Origin: Halobacteriales archaeon QS_4_69_31
GTDB taxonomy: Archaea; Halobacteriota; Halobacteria; Halobacteriales; Haloarculaceae
DNA length: 63,127 bases
Direction of reading: 5' to 3'
NCBI GenBank assembly: GCA_003021655.1
Contig: PXRP01000021.1
Span: 48,305 to 111,431 of the forward strand
This document shows positions 33,748 to 43,100 of this stretch, in pieces. Both the position numbers and the translations under genes were made by a program. Numbering within the stretch: position 1 is the stretch's first letter; every line of letters starts with the position of its first letter. The notes under the pieces were generated by a model, which saw nothing but the letters and a program-made list of their open reading frames with translations, searched no databases and was not told the DNA's origin.

Positions 33748-34530
33748 GTGACTAGCGCCGACGACGACCCACGCTGTCCGGAGTGTGGGGAACCGATCGG
33801 GCAGACGGCGACCTACTGCATGCACTGCTCGGCCGACCTCACGGAGGAACTGGAGGCGGCCGACGCCGACGACGACAGCGCCTGGGACGAGAGCGACCCC
33901 GTGTCGGCACCGAACGACGACGGCTTCGTCTCCGTCGGCGACGATTCCGGTTCGGAGGCCGGGACTGCCGCGAATACCGGGACTGCCGCGAACACCGGGA
34001 CCGCCACGAACACCGGGACTGCCGCCAACGCCGGGTCGGCCAGAGGCACCGTCGACGAGGCGGAGGGGACCGTTTCGTCACCGACGGCGGGCGGCGCCGA
34101 CACCGGCCCGAGCGAGCAACTGCTGGACCCGGATGGGCTCGTCGACAACACGCTGACCGTCGCGGTCGGCATCGCCGGCGGCATCGTCGTTGGTCTGATA
34201 GGGACCACCGTTCTGGGGTTCATCACCGGGAGCGCGTGGGCGCTGCTGTTCGGCTTCGTCGCCTGGCTCGGGTCGACGGCGTATCTCGTCCGGCGCCGGA
34301 CCGTCCAGGGGGCGGTCGCCAAGAGCGGCTACGCCGTCGCGGTCGTGCTCATGCTGACGCCGCTGATCGCGCTCAGCCCCGCCGTCGACATCGACGGCGG
34401 CCTCGCCGAGCGGGGGAGTACCTTCCTCCTGTTGCTCGTGTTCAGCGCGTTCCCGGCGGGCATCGCCGCCGCGGTCGGCTGGATCGCCTCGCGGTTCGTC
34501 CCCGAGGGCGCCGGGCAGGGACCGGCGTGA
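33748..34530 (+). CDS. Zinc-ribbon plus membrane protein (DUF7577-like)
   Basis: A 260-aa protein: an N-terminal zinc ribbon RCPECGEPIGQTATYCMHCSADL, a Thr/Asn/Gly-rich linker with TGTAAN repeats, then four hydrophobic segments (about residues 135-160, 162-185, 195-215 and 225-250). I prefer GTG at 33748 (MTSADDDPRCPECG); GTG at 33739 is equally in frame. Role unknown. Confidence 0.7.
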   Translation: MTSADDDPRCPECGEPIGQTATYCMHCSADLTEELEAADADDDSAWDESDPVSAPNDDGFVSVGDDSGSEAGTAANTGTAANTGTATNTGTAANAGSARGTVDEAEGTVSSPTAGGADTGPSEQLLDPDGLVDNTLTVAVGIAGGIVVGLIGTTVLGFITGSAWALLFGFVAWLGSTAYLVRRRTVQGAVAKSGYAVAVVLMLTPLIALSPAVDIDGGLAERGSTFLLLLVFSAFPAGIAAAVGWIASRFVPEGAGQGPA

Positions 34531-34582
34531 CCGGCGGCGAGCGTGTCACTCTTGTGGCTGGCCGTCCTGGTGGCCGACAGCG

Positions 34583-34906
34583 ATGCAATTCTGTGACGAG
34601 TGCGGGTCGATGATGCACGCCGACGGCGACGAGATGGTCTGCTCGGAGTGTGGGGCGACGGTCAGCAAGGACCAGGACCGCGCGGCCGAGTTCGTCAGCA
34701 CCACCGAACAGAGCGACGACGACGTCATCGAGAGCGAGGAGGGCGCGAACTTCGAGGGCAAACCCACCGCCAGCGACGTGACCTGCGAGGACTGTGGCCA
34801 TGGCGAAGCCTGGTACACGATCAAACAGACCGGCTCCGCCGACGAACCCCCGACGCGATTTTTCAAGTGCAAGCAGTGTGGGAACCGCTGGCGCGAGTAC
34901 AACTGA
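34583..34906 (+). CDS. tfs: Transcription factor S (TFS, TFIIS-like)
   Basis: A 107-aa factor that stimulates RNA cleavage by backtracked RNA polymerase. The N-terminal zinc ribbon has C4, C7, C20 and C23; the C-terminal TFIIS-type ribbon has C68, C71, C96 and C99. The acidic hairpin residues that enter the polymerase active site are in SADEPPTRFF. Its 3' end overlaps the terminus of a dead E1-beta gene on the other strand by 44 nt. Confidence 0.95.
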   Translation: MQFCDECGSMMHADGDEMVCSECGATVSKDQDRAAEFVSTTEQSDDDVIESEEGANFEGKPTASDVTCEDCGHGEAWYTIKQTGSADEPPTRFFKCKQCGNRWREYN

Positions 34907-35672
34907 CCGACGCCGAGTGGGCCCTGTCTATCGCCGCGGCGATGCGGTCCGCGTTCGGGAGAGAGGCGTCCTCTCGCGCGAAGAAGGGCACGGGGACGTC
35001 GTACCCGGTGACCCGTTCGACCGGCGCCTCCAGCGAGTACAGCGCCTCGTCGTTGGTCCGGGCGGTGATGTCGGCGGCCATCCCCGCGGTCCGCGGTGCC
35101 TCGTGGACGACGACACACCGGCCGGTCTTGCGGGCGCTCTCGTGGATCGTCTCCTCGTCGAGCGGCCGGATGGTCTGGGGGTCGATAACCTCGACGGACG
35201 CCTCGACTCGCTCGGCTGCGGCCAGTGACTCCTGGAGCATCGTCCCCCAGGCGACGAGGGTCACGTCGCTGCCCGCCTGGACCGTCCGGGCCTCCCCGAG
35301 CGGGACGACGTGCTCCCCGTCGGGGACGGGTCTGGGAGTCGAACGGTACAACCGCGTCGGTTCCATGGAGACGACGGGATCCGGGCCTCGGATCGCCGCC
35401 GTCAGCAGCCCCGCGGTGTTGGCGGGCGTCGAGGGGGCGACCACCGTCAGGCCAGGCAGATGTGCGAACCCCGCCTCGTAGCTCGCGGCGTGGTGTTCGA
35501 GCGCGTGGATCCCCCCGCCGTATGGCGTCCGGATCGTCACCGGGCAGGTCACCGTCCCACGGCTTCGGCTCCGCATCCGGGCGGCGTGTTGCTGGCGGTG
35601 GTGAAAGCCCTGGTAGAGGAAACTCTGGAACTGGATCTCCGGGACCGGCGTGAACCCGCACGTCCACGGTAG
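34863..35672 (-). pseudogene. 5'-truncated 2-oxoacid dehydrogenase E1-beta
   Basis: Homology to the E1-beta (pyruvate or branched-chain type) starts abruptly at FTPVPEIQFQSFLYQGF and continues with TCPVTIRTPYGGGIHALEHH, TVVAPSTPANTAGLL, GPDPVVSMEPTRLYR, TLVAWGTMLQES, GRCVVVHEAPRTAGMAADI, EAPVERVTGYDVPVPFF and LPNADRIAAAI. The first 80 or so residues, including the thiamine-pyrophosphate-contacting part, are absent, and the sequence meets another gene at 35682. The end (SHTACT) is non-native and extends into tfs. It has no plausible start for a full product. Confidence 0.8.
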
Positions 35673-35681
35673 ACAAGCCAC

Positions 35682-36308
35682 TCAGGACTGGCTCGACGCC
35701 CAGAAGATCCCACACGCGAGCGCGAGCGAGAGCTCCGCCGGGACCGACGACCGCGTCAGGGTGACGTCGGCCTCGTAGAACAGCCCGTTCCTGCGCATGT
35801 CGATCCGGCCGACGTCCTCACCAGTCGTCGAGGTGAGCGCGTACTCGGGGTAGATGAGTCCGCCGAGCGGCCACTGGCGCGTCACGCTGATCCGGGGGGT
35901 GCCGCCAGGGTCCCGGAACTCCCAGTTGCGCGAGAGCAGGGACGTGATTTCCCAGGAGCCGATCACCGCTTCCGTGGTGAGATCCCGGAGCGTCGTGGTG
36001 CTCCCGATGGCCGCGCCCTGGCGGTTGAACGCCATGCGCGGTCCCTCGTCGGGCGGCCCGACCAGGAACTGCTGGCCGGAGACGTCGAAGGTCCCTTCCA
36101 TCCCCCGTCGGTCTTCGACGACTTTCAGTATCCGCCGTCCGTCCGCCGCCTCCACGTCGTAGAGGTGCCAGGCGGGCGTGCCGTCTCCGCCCATCGACGC
36201 GAGGTTGTTCAGTTGGGCGCCGACGTCGCGTCGCCACTCAGAGGGGACGATGGCGTACTCGCCCGGCGAGAGACCCAGCGACGGAACCTCCTGCCATCCG
36301 TGGGCCAT
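35682..36308 (-). CDS. LURP-one-related / phospholipid scramblase-like protein
   Basis: The 208-aa product starts MAHGWQEVPSLGLSPGEYAI and has the Tubby-C-like features expected of LURP1-related proteins: WHLYDVEAADGRRILKVVED, QQFLVGPPDEGPRMAFNRQG, IGSWEITSLLSRNWEFRDPGG, and a hydrophobic C-terminal strand (AELSLALACGIFWAS). The start at 36308 is preceded by a TTTAATA box about 100 nt upstream, so a leader is likely. Family assignment is moderate. Confidence 0.55.
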   Translation of the reverse strand: MAHGWQEVPSLGLSPGEYAIVPSEWRRDVGAQLNNLASMGGDGTPAWHLYDVEAADGRRILKVVEDRRGMEGTFDVSGQQFLVGPPDEGPRMAFNRQGAAIGSTTTLRDLTTEAVIGSWEITSLLSRNWEFRDPGGTPRISVTRQWPLGGLIYPEYALTSTTGEDVGRIDMRRNGLFYEADVTLTRSSVPAELSLALACGIFWASSQS

Positions 36309-36626
36309 GTCTCGGTCACCCTCTACGGCGCCGGCGCGTCGGGGACGGCTCCTCTCACCCCGGTCCCGACACAGCGCGCTCGCTCCCCACGTTTTTTCGG
36401 ACCACGTATTAAACCCAGGGACGGTTCGATTGCCGTCCACTCGGGGCTTTTGTGGCCTGGTCGGACGCGAAGCGGTGGCGGACTGGATCGGGTTGGGACG
36501 GCGAAACGCGACGGCGGCGACGGGGGGTCGAGGTGGTGACGGCGGCGACCGAGGGGTTGCGATTTCGATGGCGGAGGCGGACGGGGTCCTGAATGGCGGG
36601 ATGCCGAGTCGGGTCGGCGGTCGCAG
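36309..36626. other. Intergenic region, low complexity
   Basis: Contains a TTTAATA element on the minus strand (around 36405-36412), a likely promoter of the LURP-like gene. The remainder is GGC/GGT-rich low-complexity sequence without a clear gene. The APC gene ends at 36627. Confidence 0.4.
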
Positions 36627-38015
36627 TCACTCACGGTCGGCCTCGATCCGGACGCGGTCCGCCTCGCCGGTCGGGCTACGGCGACGCTGGACGAGGACGT
36701 TCAGCGCGCCGGCCCGGTCGGTCCGCTGGCGGCCATAGACCAGGTACCACACGAGGCCGGCGAGGGTGATGCCGACGGCGCCGAGTATCGGGACCGTTCC
36801 CATCTGGGTCAGCAGGGCGAACCCGCCGACGACACCCACCAGTTGCACGACCGGGTACCCCGGAGCGGTGAAATCCGGCTGGTAGAACTCTACGTCGCTC
36901 TCCCGGAAGGCGACCAGGGCGAGGTTCTCGATGGAGAAGACGAGGATCTGGAAGGCGCTCGCGAGTTTTGCCAGTTCGACCACGGGGACGAAGGCGATGA
37001 GCGCGAGCAACACGCCGCCGGTGAGCAGGATGGCCGCCCGCGGCGTCTTGAATCGGGGGTCGATCCGCATCAGCCACGACGGCAGCAGCGAGTCGCGACT
37101 CATCGCCAGCGGGAACCGCGAGGACGCGAGGACTCCCGCGTTGGCCATGCTCGTGAGCGCGAGGACGGCGACCACCGAGATGAAGACGACGCCGAACCCG
37201 CCGAACAGGGCGTCGGCACCGTCGGCCATCGGCGTCAGCGAGACGCCGTCGTCGGGACCGCCGTGCAACAGCGTATCGGGGTCGTTGATCCCGACGACGA
37301 CTGCGACCACGAACGTGTACAGCGCCATCATGACGCCCATCGAGACGAGCATCGCCCGCGGGAGGTTCCGGCCGGGGTCCTCGACCTCCTCGGCGACGCT
37401 GGCGATCTTGGTGACGCCGGCGTAGGAGACGAAGACGAACGCCGCCGCGGTGACGACCCCGCCCGACTCGTGGGTGGCAAACGGCTGGAAGCGACCCGGG
37501 TCGAGCGTGGCGCCGCCGCTGAGGACGTATCCGGCGAGCGCGACCACGACGCCGGTGACGATGAACGCCTGCATCTGCCCGCTCTGCTCGGTGCCGACGA
37601 TGTTGAGGACGACGATGAGCGTCCCCAGGCCGAGCGCGACGGCCGTGACCGCGCTCCCGGGGACCGGCGCGAACAGCAGGAGGTACGCGCCCAGCCCCAC
37701 GAGCGCGAAGGCGCTTTTGAACACGAGCGAGAACCACGCCCCGAGACCGGCGACGGTGCCGGCCAGCGGCCCCATCGCCCTGTCGATGTAGAGGTACGTT
37801 CCGCCGGACTCGGGCATCGCGGTCGCCATCTCCGCCTTCGAGAGGGCGGCCGGCAGGACGACCACGCCCGCGAGGAGGTAGGCGACGATGACCGCGGGAC
37901 CGGCCTTCTTGAAGCCGAGCGCCGGCAACACGAAGATGCCGCTACCGATCATCGCCCCCATGCTGATTGTCACCGCCGAGTACAGTCCGAGGTCCCGCTC
38001 TAACCCTTCGTGCAT
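36627..38015 (-). CDS. APC superfamily amino-acid permease
   Basis: A 462-aa transporter with about twelve membrane helices. The N-terminal half has the APC signature SMGAMIGSGIFVLPAL and PESGGTYLYIDRAMG; helix 6-8 region reads FVFVSYAGVTKIASVAEEV-DPGRNLPRAM (partial landmarks). It uptakes amino acids or polyamines; substrate is unknown. It is followed by a short hydrophilic tail; other haloarchaeal members have fused UspA domains, here UspA is a separate upstream gene. Confidence 0.88.
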   Translation of the reverse strand: MHEGLERDLGLYSAVTISMGAMIGSGIFVLPALGFKKAGPAVIVAYLLAGVVVLPAALSKAEMATAMPESGGTYLYIDRAMGPLAGTVAGLGAWFSLVFKSAFALVGLGAYLLLFAPVPGSAVTAVALGLGTLIVVLNIVGTEQSGQMQAFIVTGVVVALAGYVLSGGATLDPGRFQPFATHESGGVVTAAAFVFVSYAGVTKIASVAEEVEDPGRNLPRAMLVSMGVMMALYTFVVAVVVGINDPDTLLHGGPDDGVSLTPMADGADALFGGFGVVFISVVAVLALTSMANAGVLASSRFPLAMSRDSLLPSWLMRIDPRFKTPRAAILLTGGVLLALIAFVPVVELAKLASAFQILVFSIENLALVAFRESDVEFYQPDFTAPGYPVVQLVGVVGGFALLTQMGTVPILGAVGITLAGLVWYLVYGRQRTDRAGALNVLVQRRRSPTGEADRVRIEADRE

Positions 38016-38128
38016 CCGTTCGACTGGGCGGACTCGGCCCGGTCTATAAGATTTTCCGGTGGCCTGCGCTTTCGGCGCTCGCCCTGGCCGGCGCCACCCT
38101 TCGGTCCGGTATCGAGGTCGCCGAGCCC

Positions 38129-38230
38129 GGCCGACCGTCCGGCTGATCGGCCTCGGAAGCGGCCGACCGTCCGGCTGATCGGCCTCGGAAGCGGCCGACC
38201 GTCCGGCTGATCGGCCTCGGAAGCGGCCGC
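38129..38230. repeat. Three 32-bp tandem repeats beside the uspA 3' end
   Basis: Units start at 38129, 38161 and 38193, identical or nearly so: GGCCGACCGTCCGGCTGATC then GGCCTCGGAAGC, with a six-base partial copy at 38225-38230. The array abuts the uspA stop codon (38231-38233) and separates uspA from the permease. Confidence 0.9.
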
Positions 38231-38950
38231 TTAGACGTTCCGCCGGACGACGATGACCGGGTCGCCGGTCCGGTCGGCGATCCTGTCCGGGAGCGTTCCG
38301 AAGATCCGGTCGGCGATGCCCGGGTCGGCCTCGCCCATCACGACTGCGTCGTACGCCTCGGCTTTCGCGATGATCTCGTCGTCGTGGTTGTCGGAGACGA
38401 CGACCGACACGTCGACCAGGTCGGCGTCGAAGCCGTCGGCGACCATCTTCTCGCGGGCCTCGTGCAACATCGCCTCGACCGCCTCGGGGTCTTCATCGCC
38501 CTCGGCCCCCTGCTCGGCGACGTGGAACAGCGTGACCTCCCGCGTCCGGTCCTCACACAGCGCCCCGACGAAGTCCTCGAGCCTGTCGAGGTTCCCGGCG
38601 TCCACCAGCGGGACGAGGATCCGCTCGACCCCCTCGGTCGGTGCCGGGTCGAGTTCCGCGTCACAGCCCTCCTCGATCGCGACGCGGTCGATCGTATTCG
38701 CCCGGTTTTTGCCGAACACGAGTCGCGTCGTGACCGACGACCCGGCCTCGCGGAACGGCGCCGCGAGTTCGTCCAGTTCCGCCTGGGCGTCGTCCCCGAA
38801 CTGGGCGCGCCCCGCGTCGGGCGGCGTCTGCTCCGGGAGGTTGAAGTGACCCAGCGCGACGACCTCCATCGGAGCGATGTCCTCGACCAGGACCGTCGAA
38901 ACCGGCTCGGCGCCCGGTAACTCGAACGGTACGAGGATCCTGTGTGCCAT
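38231..38950 (-). CDS. Universal stress protein, two UspA-like domains
   Basis: A 239-aa protein: MAHRILVPFELPGAEP opens a first, degenerate domain, and ERILVPLVDAGNLDRLEDF a second, ending GTLPDRIADRTGDPVIVVRR, the usual UspA C-terminus. It probably works with the APC permease downstream on the same strand; this pairing is frequent in haloarchaea. TATATC about 24 nt before the start suggests a leaderless mRNA. Confidence 0.88.
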   Translation of the reverse strand: MAHRILVPFELPGAEPVSTVLVEDIAPMEVVALGHFNLPEQTPPDAGRAQFGDDAQAELDELAAPFREAGSSVTTRLVFGKNRANTIDRVAIEEGCDAELDPAPTEGVERILVPLVDAGNLDRLEDFVGALCEDRTREVTLFHVAEQGAEGDEDPEAVEAMLHEAREKMVADGFDADLVDVSVVVSDNHDDEIIAKAEAYDAVVMGEADPGIADRIFGTLPDRIADRTGDPVIVVRRNV

Positions 38951-39272
38951 GGACAGACCTACAGGACGCGGACAGATATATCCGTACCCTCTCGCCGGAC
39001 TGGCCCCCGGTCCCAGGACCGCCCGCCGCGGAGAGCCGATGGCGACCTCGCCGGACGGCGACGGACAGCGGTGGTGTGCGGTCGCCCTCTCGACGTCGAT
39101 GTCGCTGCGACCGGGGACGATGGATTGATGCCGCTCGCGGGGGACCGTCGTCCTGGCGGCGATGACGAGTAGTTACCCCACTGAGCCCCGTGTGATGACG
39201 CGGGATACCGAGCCGCCGTCGGTGCGGCGAGACTGACGGCTTTTTGTCCCTGGGGCCGGTGGGCGCTGATAC
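38951..39272. other. Divergent intergenic region
   Basis: A TATATC element near 38965 serves uspA; the gene at 39273 has only a weak T-rich element (CTTTTTG at about 39240). Nothing else seen. Confidence 0.4.
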
Positions 39273-41213
39273 ATGCGACAGGTCCTCGCTCGTGCCCTCC
39301 GTGACACTCGTCTGTGGGTCGCCGGGGCCGTCGGCTCGCGGGTAGGACACAGATTGCGCGGCGTCGGGGGCGCGGTCGGGTACGTCCCGCGGGCCGCCCG
39401 GGCGGCCCGGCGACAGGTGCGCGCGGACCTCCGGGCTGACCCGTATCTCGGGTACATCCTCGTCTTCTCGGCGGTGCTGTCGGCGTTCTGGGTCTGGCAC
39501 CGGCTACCGAACTTCGCGACGCGGGACGAACGCTGGCGCGTCGTCGACCCCATCGAGGCCATCGCCGCGCTCGACACAGAGCTCAGTTACGAGTCGCTAC
39601 GCGACGGCGTCACCTACTGGCGAAGCTACGGCGCGACCTTCTACGTCGCCGCGCTCGTGGTCCTCCCGGTGCTGGCGGCCGCCGTCTCCGCCGGCGAACT
39701 CGCGGCGTTCCTGGAGATGGGCCGGCACCTCGGGACGGACTTCTGGACCCACTGGCTGCGGACGCCGGGGTGGATCTGGACGGCGAGCGTCCTCCTGGCG
39801 CGGCTGGTGGTCGTCGGGTGTGCCGTCGGCTCGGTCTATCTCTCCTACCGGATCGGGACCCTCGCCAGGGACCGCACGACGGGGCGGCTGACGGCGCTGT
39901 TGCTGTCGGTGACCTGGGGGTTTCTGGTGCTCGCCCACGAGGCCGGCGAGGACGTCCCCGCGCTGTTCCTGTTCCTGCTCGCGTTCTACCTGGCGCTGCG
40001 GTACGTCGACAGCGGTGCCCCGGCCCACCTCTATGCGAGTTCGGTCGTCGGCGGGTTCGCGTCGGCGGTGAAACTCAACGCGGGCGTTGTCTCGTTCGTC
40101 ATCGGGGCGGCGTTTCTCTCCCGCGCGCTCGAAGCGGACGGGCCGCTGGTCGAGCGCCTCGTCCGCCCGCGGGTGCTCCTGACTGGGGTGGGGCTGGGGG
40201 TCGCCGCCATCCTCCTGGGGTATCCGAGCGTCCCGGTGGGCGAGCCGGCACACGCCGGCGGGCGGGTCACACGCGGCGTCGCGAACAAGGCCCAACCTCA
40301 CGGCTGGCGCGTCCGGCCGAGCTGGTGGTGGATCCTCCGGGGATACCTCCACGGGCTCGGCCTGCCCCTGGCTGTCGCGTCGGCCGGTGGCGTCCTCGCG
40401 TCGCTCGCGGCGCTCGGCGAGCGGTCCCGTGAGGCCACCGCCATCCGGCTGGCGCTGCTGGCAACTGCCGTCCTGCTCGCGGTGTACAGCCAGTGGGCAT
40501 ACGTCCGGACACACCACCTCCTGTTGACGTTCCCGCTGGTGGCGCTGGTGGTGGCCGTGATGGCGGGCCGGCTCCGGGAGCGCCGACCGGCCCTCGGGCG
40601 GGCTCTCGTTGCGCTGTTGCTCGTCACGAGCGGCCTCTACGCGGTGGGGGGCGACCTGGCCTACGCCGACCAGCCCCGCGACCGGTCGGCGGCCTGGCTC
40701 TCCGAACACGCCGGCGCGAACGCGACCGTCGAGACGTACGTCCGGGACCCACAGGAGGCGGGGGTACCACACGACGCGACCATTTCGCACGTGGGCAACC
40801 GCACGATGACCGTCGACGACCTCACCTACAGCCCTGGCGTCCGCCGGTGGACGCTCATGATGCCCTATCGCTGTCCCGACTACATCGTCCTCAACTACCA
40901 CCAGTCCCTGCAGTACCTGGCGCCCGACGACTGGGGGACCCGCGCCAGTCGCCTCTCGAACCCGGATCTGGAGGACTACTTCCGGGACTTGCTCGCCGAG
41001 GACACCTTCCCCTACGAGGTGGCCCGGACCTTCGGGCGACGGCCCCGGTTTCTCGACGGCCGGGGGCGCCGACCGACGTGGCGGGCGCTCCTCCGGGTCG
41101 GTCTCCGCCCGCGGACCATACAGTACGGCGACCCCCAGGATTTCGGCGTCGACCAGTACACCGTCGTCCTCGAACGCACCGGCGACTGTTCGCCCGTCGA
41201 GCGCTCGGTTTAG
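39273..41213 (+). CDS. GT-C-type membrane protein (dolichyl-phosphate-sugar transferase-like)
   Basis: A 646-aa protein with about ten to twelve membrane helices in the first 450 residues and a soluble tail. The first extracellular segment contains FATRDERWRVVDPIEA, where the acidic residues (DER) resemble the first catalytic loop of GT-C glycosyltransferases (ArnT/PMT/DUF2029 group), and AVKLNAGVVSF matches the K-N-P-like segment of such enzymes. The C-terminal part includes DYIVLNYHQSLQYL. The likely role is sugar transfer from a lipid carrier. Specific family uncertain. Confidence 0.6.
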   Translation: MRQVLARALRDTRLWVAGAVGSRVGHRLRGVGGAVGYVPRAARAARRQVRADLRADPYLGYILVFSAVLSAFWVWHRLPNFATRDERWRVVDPIEAIAALDTELSYESLRDGVTYWRSYGATFYVAALVVLPVLAAAVSAGELAAFLEMGRHLGTDFWTHWLRTPGWIWTASVLLARLVVVGCAVGSVYLSYRIGTLARDRTTGRLTALLLSVTWGFLVLAHEAGEDVPALFLFLLAFYLALRYVDSGAPAHLYASSVVGGFASAVKLNAGVVSFVIGAAFLSRALEADGPLVERLVRPRVLLTGVGLGVAAILLGYPSVPVGEPAHAGGRVTRGVANKAQPHGWRVRPSWWWILRGYLHGLGLPLAVASAGGVLASLAALGERSREATAIRLALLATAVLLAVYSQWAYVRTHHLLLTFPLVALVVAVMAGRLRERRPALGRALVALLLVTSGLYAVGGDLAYADQPRDRSAAWLSEHAGANATVETYVRDPQEAGVPHDATISHVGNRTMTVDDLTYSPGVRRWTLMMPYRCPDYIVLNYHQSLQYLAPDDWGTRASRLSNPDLEDYFRDLLAEDTFPYEVARTFGRRPRFLDGRGRRPTWRALLRVGLRPRTIQYGDPQDFGVDQYTVVLERTGDCSPVERSV

Positions 41214-41293
41214 AACCGCGAAAGAACCCGGCTTCCAGGGCGTGTGAGTCGTTCCCGCAGGAGGCTTATGCGCGCCCGTCGGTTAGGGCCGGT

Positions 41294-42358
41294 ATGAGCG
41301 AGACGGAGTACGACGTTGCGGTCGTGGGTGGCGGGCCCGCCGGACTAACGGCCGCGCTGTACACGACGCGACTGGGACTGGACACCGCGCTGGTCGACCG
41401 CGGCGGCGGCCGGGCGGCGATGATGCGGGACACGCACAACGTCATCGGCGTCACCGAGGAGACCAGCGGCGTCGAGTTCCTCGAAACCGCGAAAAAACAG
41501 GTCGAGAGTTACGGCGCGGACGTCCACCGGGAGTTCGTCTCCGCGGTTCGCGGGGAGGCGGGGCGGTTCCGCCTGGAGACGGACGCGGCGACCTACGGCG
41601 CGCGCCGGGTCGTCCTCGCGACGGGGTTTGCCGACGAGGACCCCGAGCCGCCGCTGCCGCCGACGGGACGGGGCCTCCACTACTGTCTGCACTGTGACGC
41701 CTACATGTTCGTCGACGAGCCGGTCTTCGTGATGGGGACCGGCGACTCCGCGGCCTACGTCGCGATGATCATGCTGAATTTCACCGACGACGTGGACCTG
41801 CTCACCCGCGGTGACGACCCCGCGTGGAGCGAGGACACCGCCGCCATGCTCGATGCCCACCCGGTGGACGTGGTCCACGAGGACATCGAGGGAGTCACGC
41901 GCGACGACGACGGCTGGCTCGAGTCGTTCACGTTCACCGACGGGACGGTCCGCGAGTACCGCGGCGGCTTCCCGATGTACGGTTCCGACTACCACACCGA
42001 CCTCCACGAGCAGTTGGGCTGTGAGATAACCGACGACGGCACCGTCGCGGTCGACGACCACGGCCGGACGAGCGTCGACGGCGTCTACGCGGTCGGCGAC
42101 GTGACGCCCGGCCACAATCAGATCCCGGTGGCGATGGGCCAGGGCGCCAAGGCCGGCATCGACATCCACATGGACCTGCGAGCGTTCCCGCGGTCGCTCG
42201 ACGCGCTCGACGAGCGCGGCCCGGTCGAGGACGGCGAGGTCCCCGCGGTCTCCCGGGAACTGCTCGCGACCGCCGTCGCCCACAACGGCCACGCCGCCGG
42301 ACCCCGAACTGACACCGGGACCGACACCGGGACCGACACCGCCGCCGGCGACGATTGA
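41294..42358 (+). CDS. Thioredoxin-reductase-like NAD(P)/FAD oxidoreductase
   Basis: A 354-aa flavoprotein: FAD motif VVGGGPAGLTAALYTTRLG (10-28), the pyridine nucleotide motif VMGTGDSAAYVAM, and the C-terminal FAD motif VDGVYAVGDVTPGHNQIPVAMGQG. The redox pair is C131-L-H-C134, not the usual CATC, so the partner may differ from thioredoxin. The last residues (TDTGTDTGTDTAAG) come from a 12-nt repeat. The ATG at 41294 follows a TTATG element. Confidence 0.85.
   Translation: MSETEYDVAVVGGGPAGLTAALYTTRLGLDTALVDRGGGRAAMMRDTHNVIGVTEETSGVEFLETAKKQVESYGADVHREFVSAVRGEAGRFRLETDAATYGARRVVLATGFADEDPEPPLPPTGRGLHYCLHCDAYMFVDEPVFVMGTGDSAAYVAMIMLNFTDDVDLLTRGDDPAWSEDTAAMLDAHPVDVVHEDIEGVTRDDDGWLESFTFTDGTVREYRGGFPMYGSDYHTDLHEQLGCEITDDGTVAVDDHGRTSVDGVYAVGDVTPGHNQIPVAMGQGAKAGIDIHMDLRAFPRSLDALDERGPVEDGEVPAVSRELLATAVAHNGHAAGPRTDTGTDTGTDTAAGDD
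42311..42343 (+). repeat. 12-nt tandem repeat in the last codons of the oxidoreductase
   Basis: GACACCGGGACC is repeated at 42311-42322, 42323-42334 and partly beyond. It encodes TDTGTDTGTD at the C-terminus, nine codons before the stop. Confidence 0.8.
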
Positions 42359-42490
42359 CGCTCGCCCGACTCCTGGCGACGACTGTCGCTCGAACCGCCG
42401 ACGAGAGCCGGGGTTCGGGTAACTCTCAAACTGCGCCGATGGTGGCGTCCAGGTCCGACTGTAGCGTTCGACGGTGGTGTGCGGACCGTC

Positions 42491-42691
42491 TCAATCGAGG
42501 TCGTAGACGTAGTCGACCCCGGCGTAGACGAACCAGACCATCCAGATGGTGAAGATAGTGAGCCAGACGCCGTACTGGACGAGCCGGTGGGGAACGAGGA
42601 CGTACGCGACCACGAGCAACCCGACGACGACGGCCGCCGTCGCCAGGTTCCGCCGGTTCGGCCTGAAGACCGTGGCCAGGAACTCGCGCAT
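42491..42691 (-). CDS. 66-aa two-helix membrane protein
   Basis: MREFLATVFRPNRRNLATAA precedes two hydrophobic helices (residues 18-34 and 38-58) and an end with VDYVYDLD. A small conserved-looking haloarchaeal membrane protein without known role. Confidence 0.6.
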   Translation of the reverse strand: MREFLATVFRPNRRNLATAAVVVGLLVVAYVLVPHRLVQYGVWLTIFTIWMVWFVYAGVDYVYDLD

Positions 42692-42806
42692 CGTCGTCCG
42701 GTAGGGCGTCGGGTTACAAGACTGTTTTCTGTCCGTCTCGCGGAGTTTGAAGGGGTTCTGTCCCGGACTGTCACGGTGCTGGCCGCTGGAGGATCAACAA
42801 CGTATT

Positions 42807-42971
42807 TGTAGGCGTCCCCGGTTCTGTGACACCTGCGAGCGAGAGGTGGACCGCGCCGAGGCGACGCGGACCGAGACCTACGGGGACTTGGACGCCTCCC
42901 GCTGGCAGACGCTGTGCTGTCCCGCCCGCGGGAGCCGGCTCGAAACAGTGTTCGTCGCCGACGAGCCCTGA
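42807..42971 (+). pseudogene. Zinc-ribbon remnant lacking a start and one cysteine
   Basis: RRPRFCDTCEREVDRAEATR, then SRWQTLCCPARGSRLETVF looks like a small zinc ribbon, but the second knuckle reads CPARG where CPxCG is expected, so a zinc ligand is lost. No ATG, GTG or TTG lies nearby in frame; the first is a TTG at 42747 after unrelated codons. Probably a decayed gene. Confidence 0.5.
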
Positions 42972-43100
42972 CCGGCGGCGAGCCCGGCCGGGAAATCGAT
43001 GGACCGGCGGGTCCGGCGGCGAAATCAATGGGCCGGCGGGCCCGGTCGCGGCGTCCGGGGAGCCGGCGAGTCCGGCGGCGATGTCAATGGGCGGGCCCGG
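42972..43100. repeat. Degenerate ~29-nt repeats after the zinc-ribbon remnant
   Basis: Right after the stop, units of about 29-30 nt recur: GTCCGGCGGCGAAATCAATGG (43011-43031) and GTCCGGCGGCGATGTCAATGG (43070-43090) are the clearest copies, with weaker ones between and before. Interpreted as another 3'-end repeat array. Confidence 0.55.

Noticed and set aside
34546-35715. 389-codon minus-strand frame over the E1-beta region
   Set aside because: Another frame of the same strand carries the clear E1-beta homology; this one is arginine/proline-rich noise.
38129-38230. CRISPR array
   Set aside because: Pure tandem repeats without spacers.
40493-41293. Upstream part of the frame leading into the thioredoxin-reductase-like gene
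   Set aside because: It overlaps the GT-C gene in another frame and is arginine/proline-rich shadow sequence.
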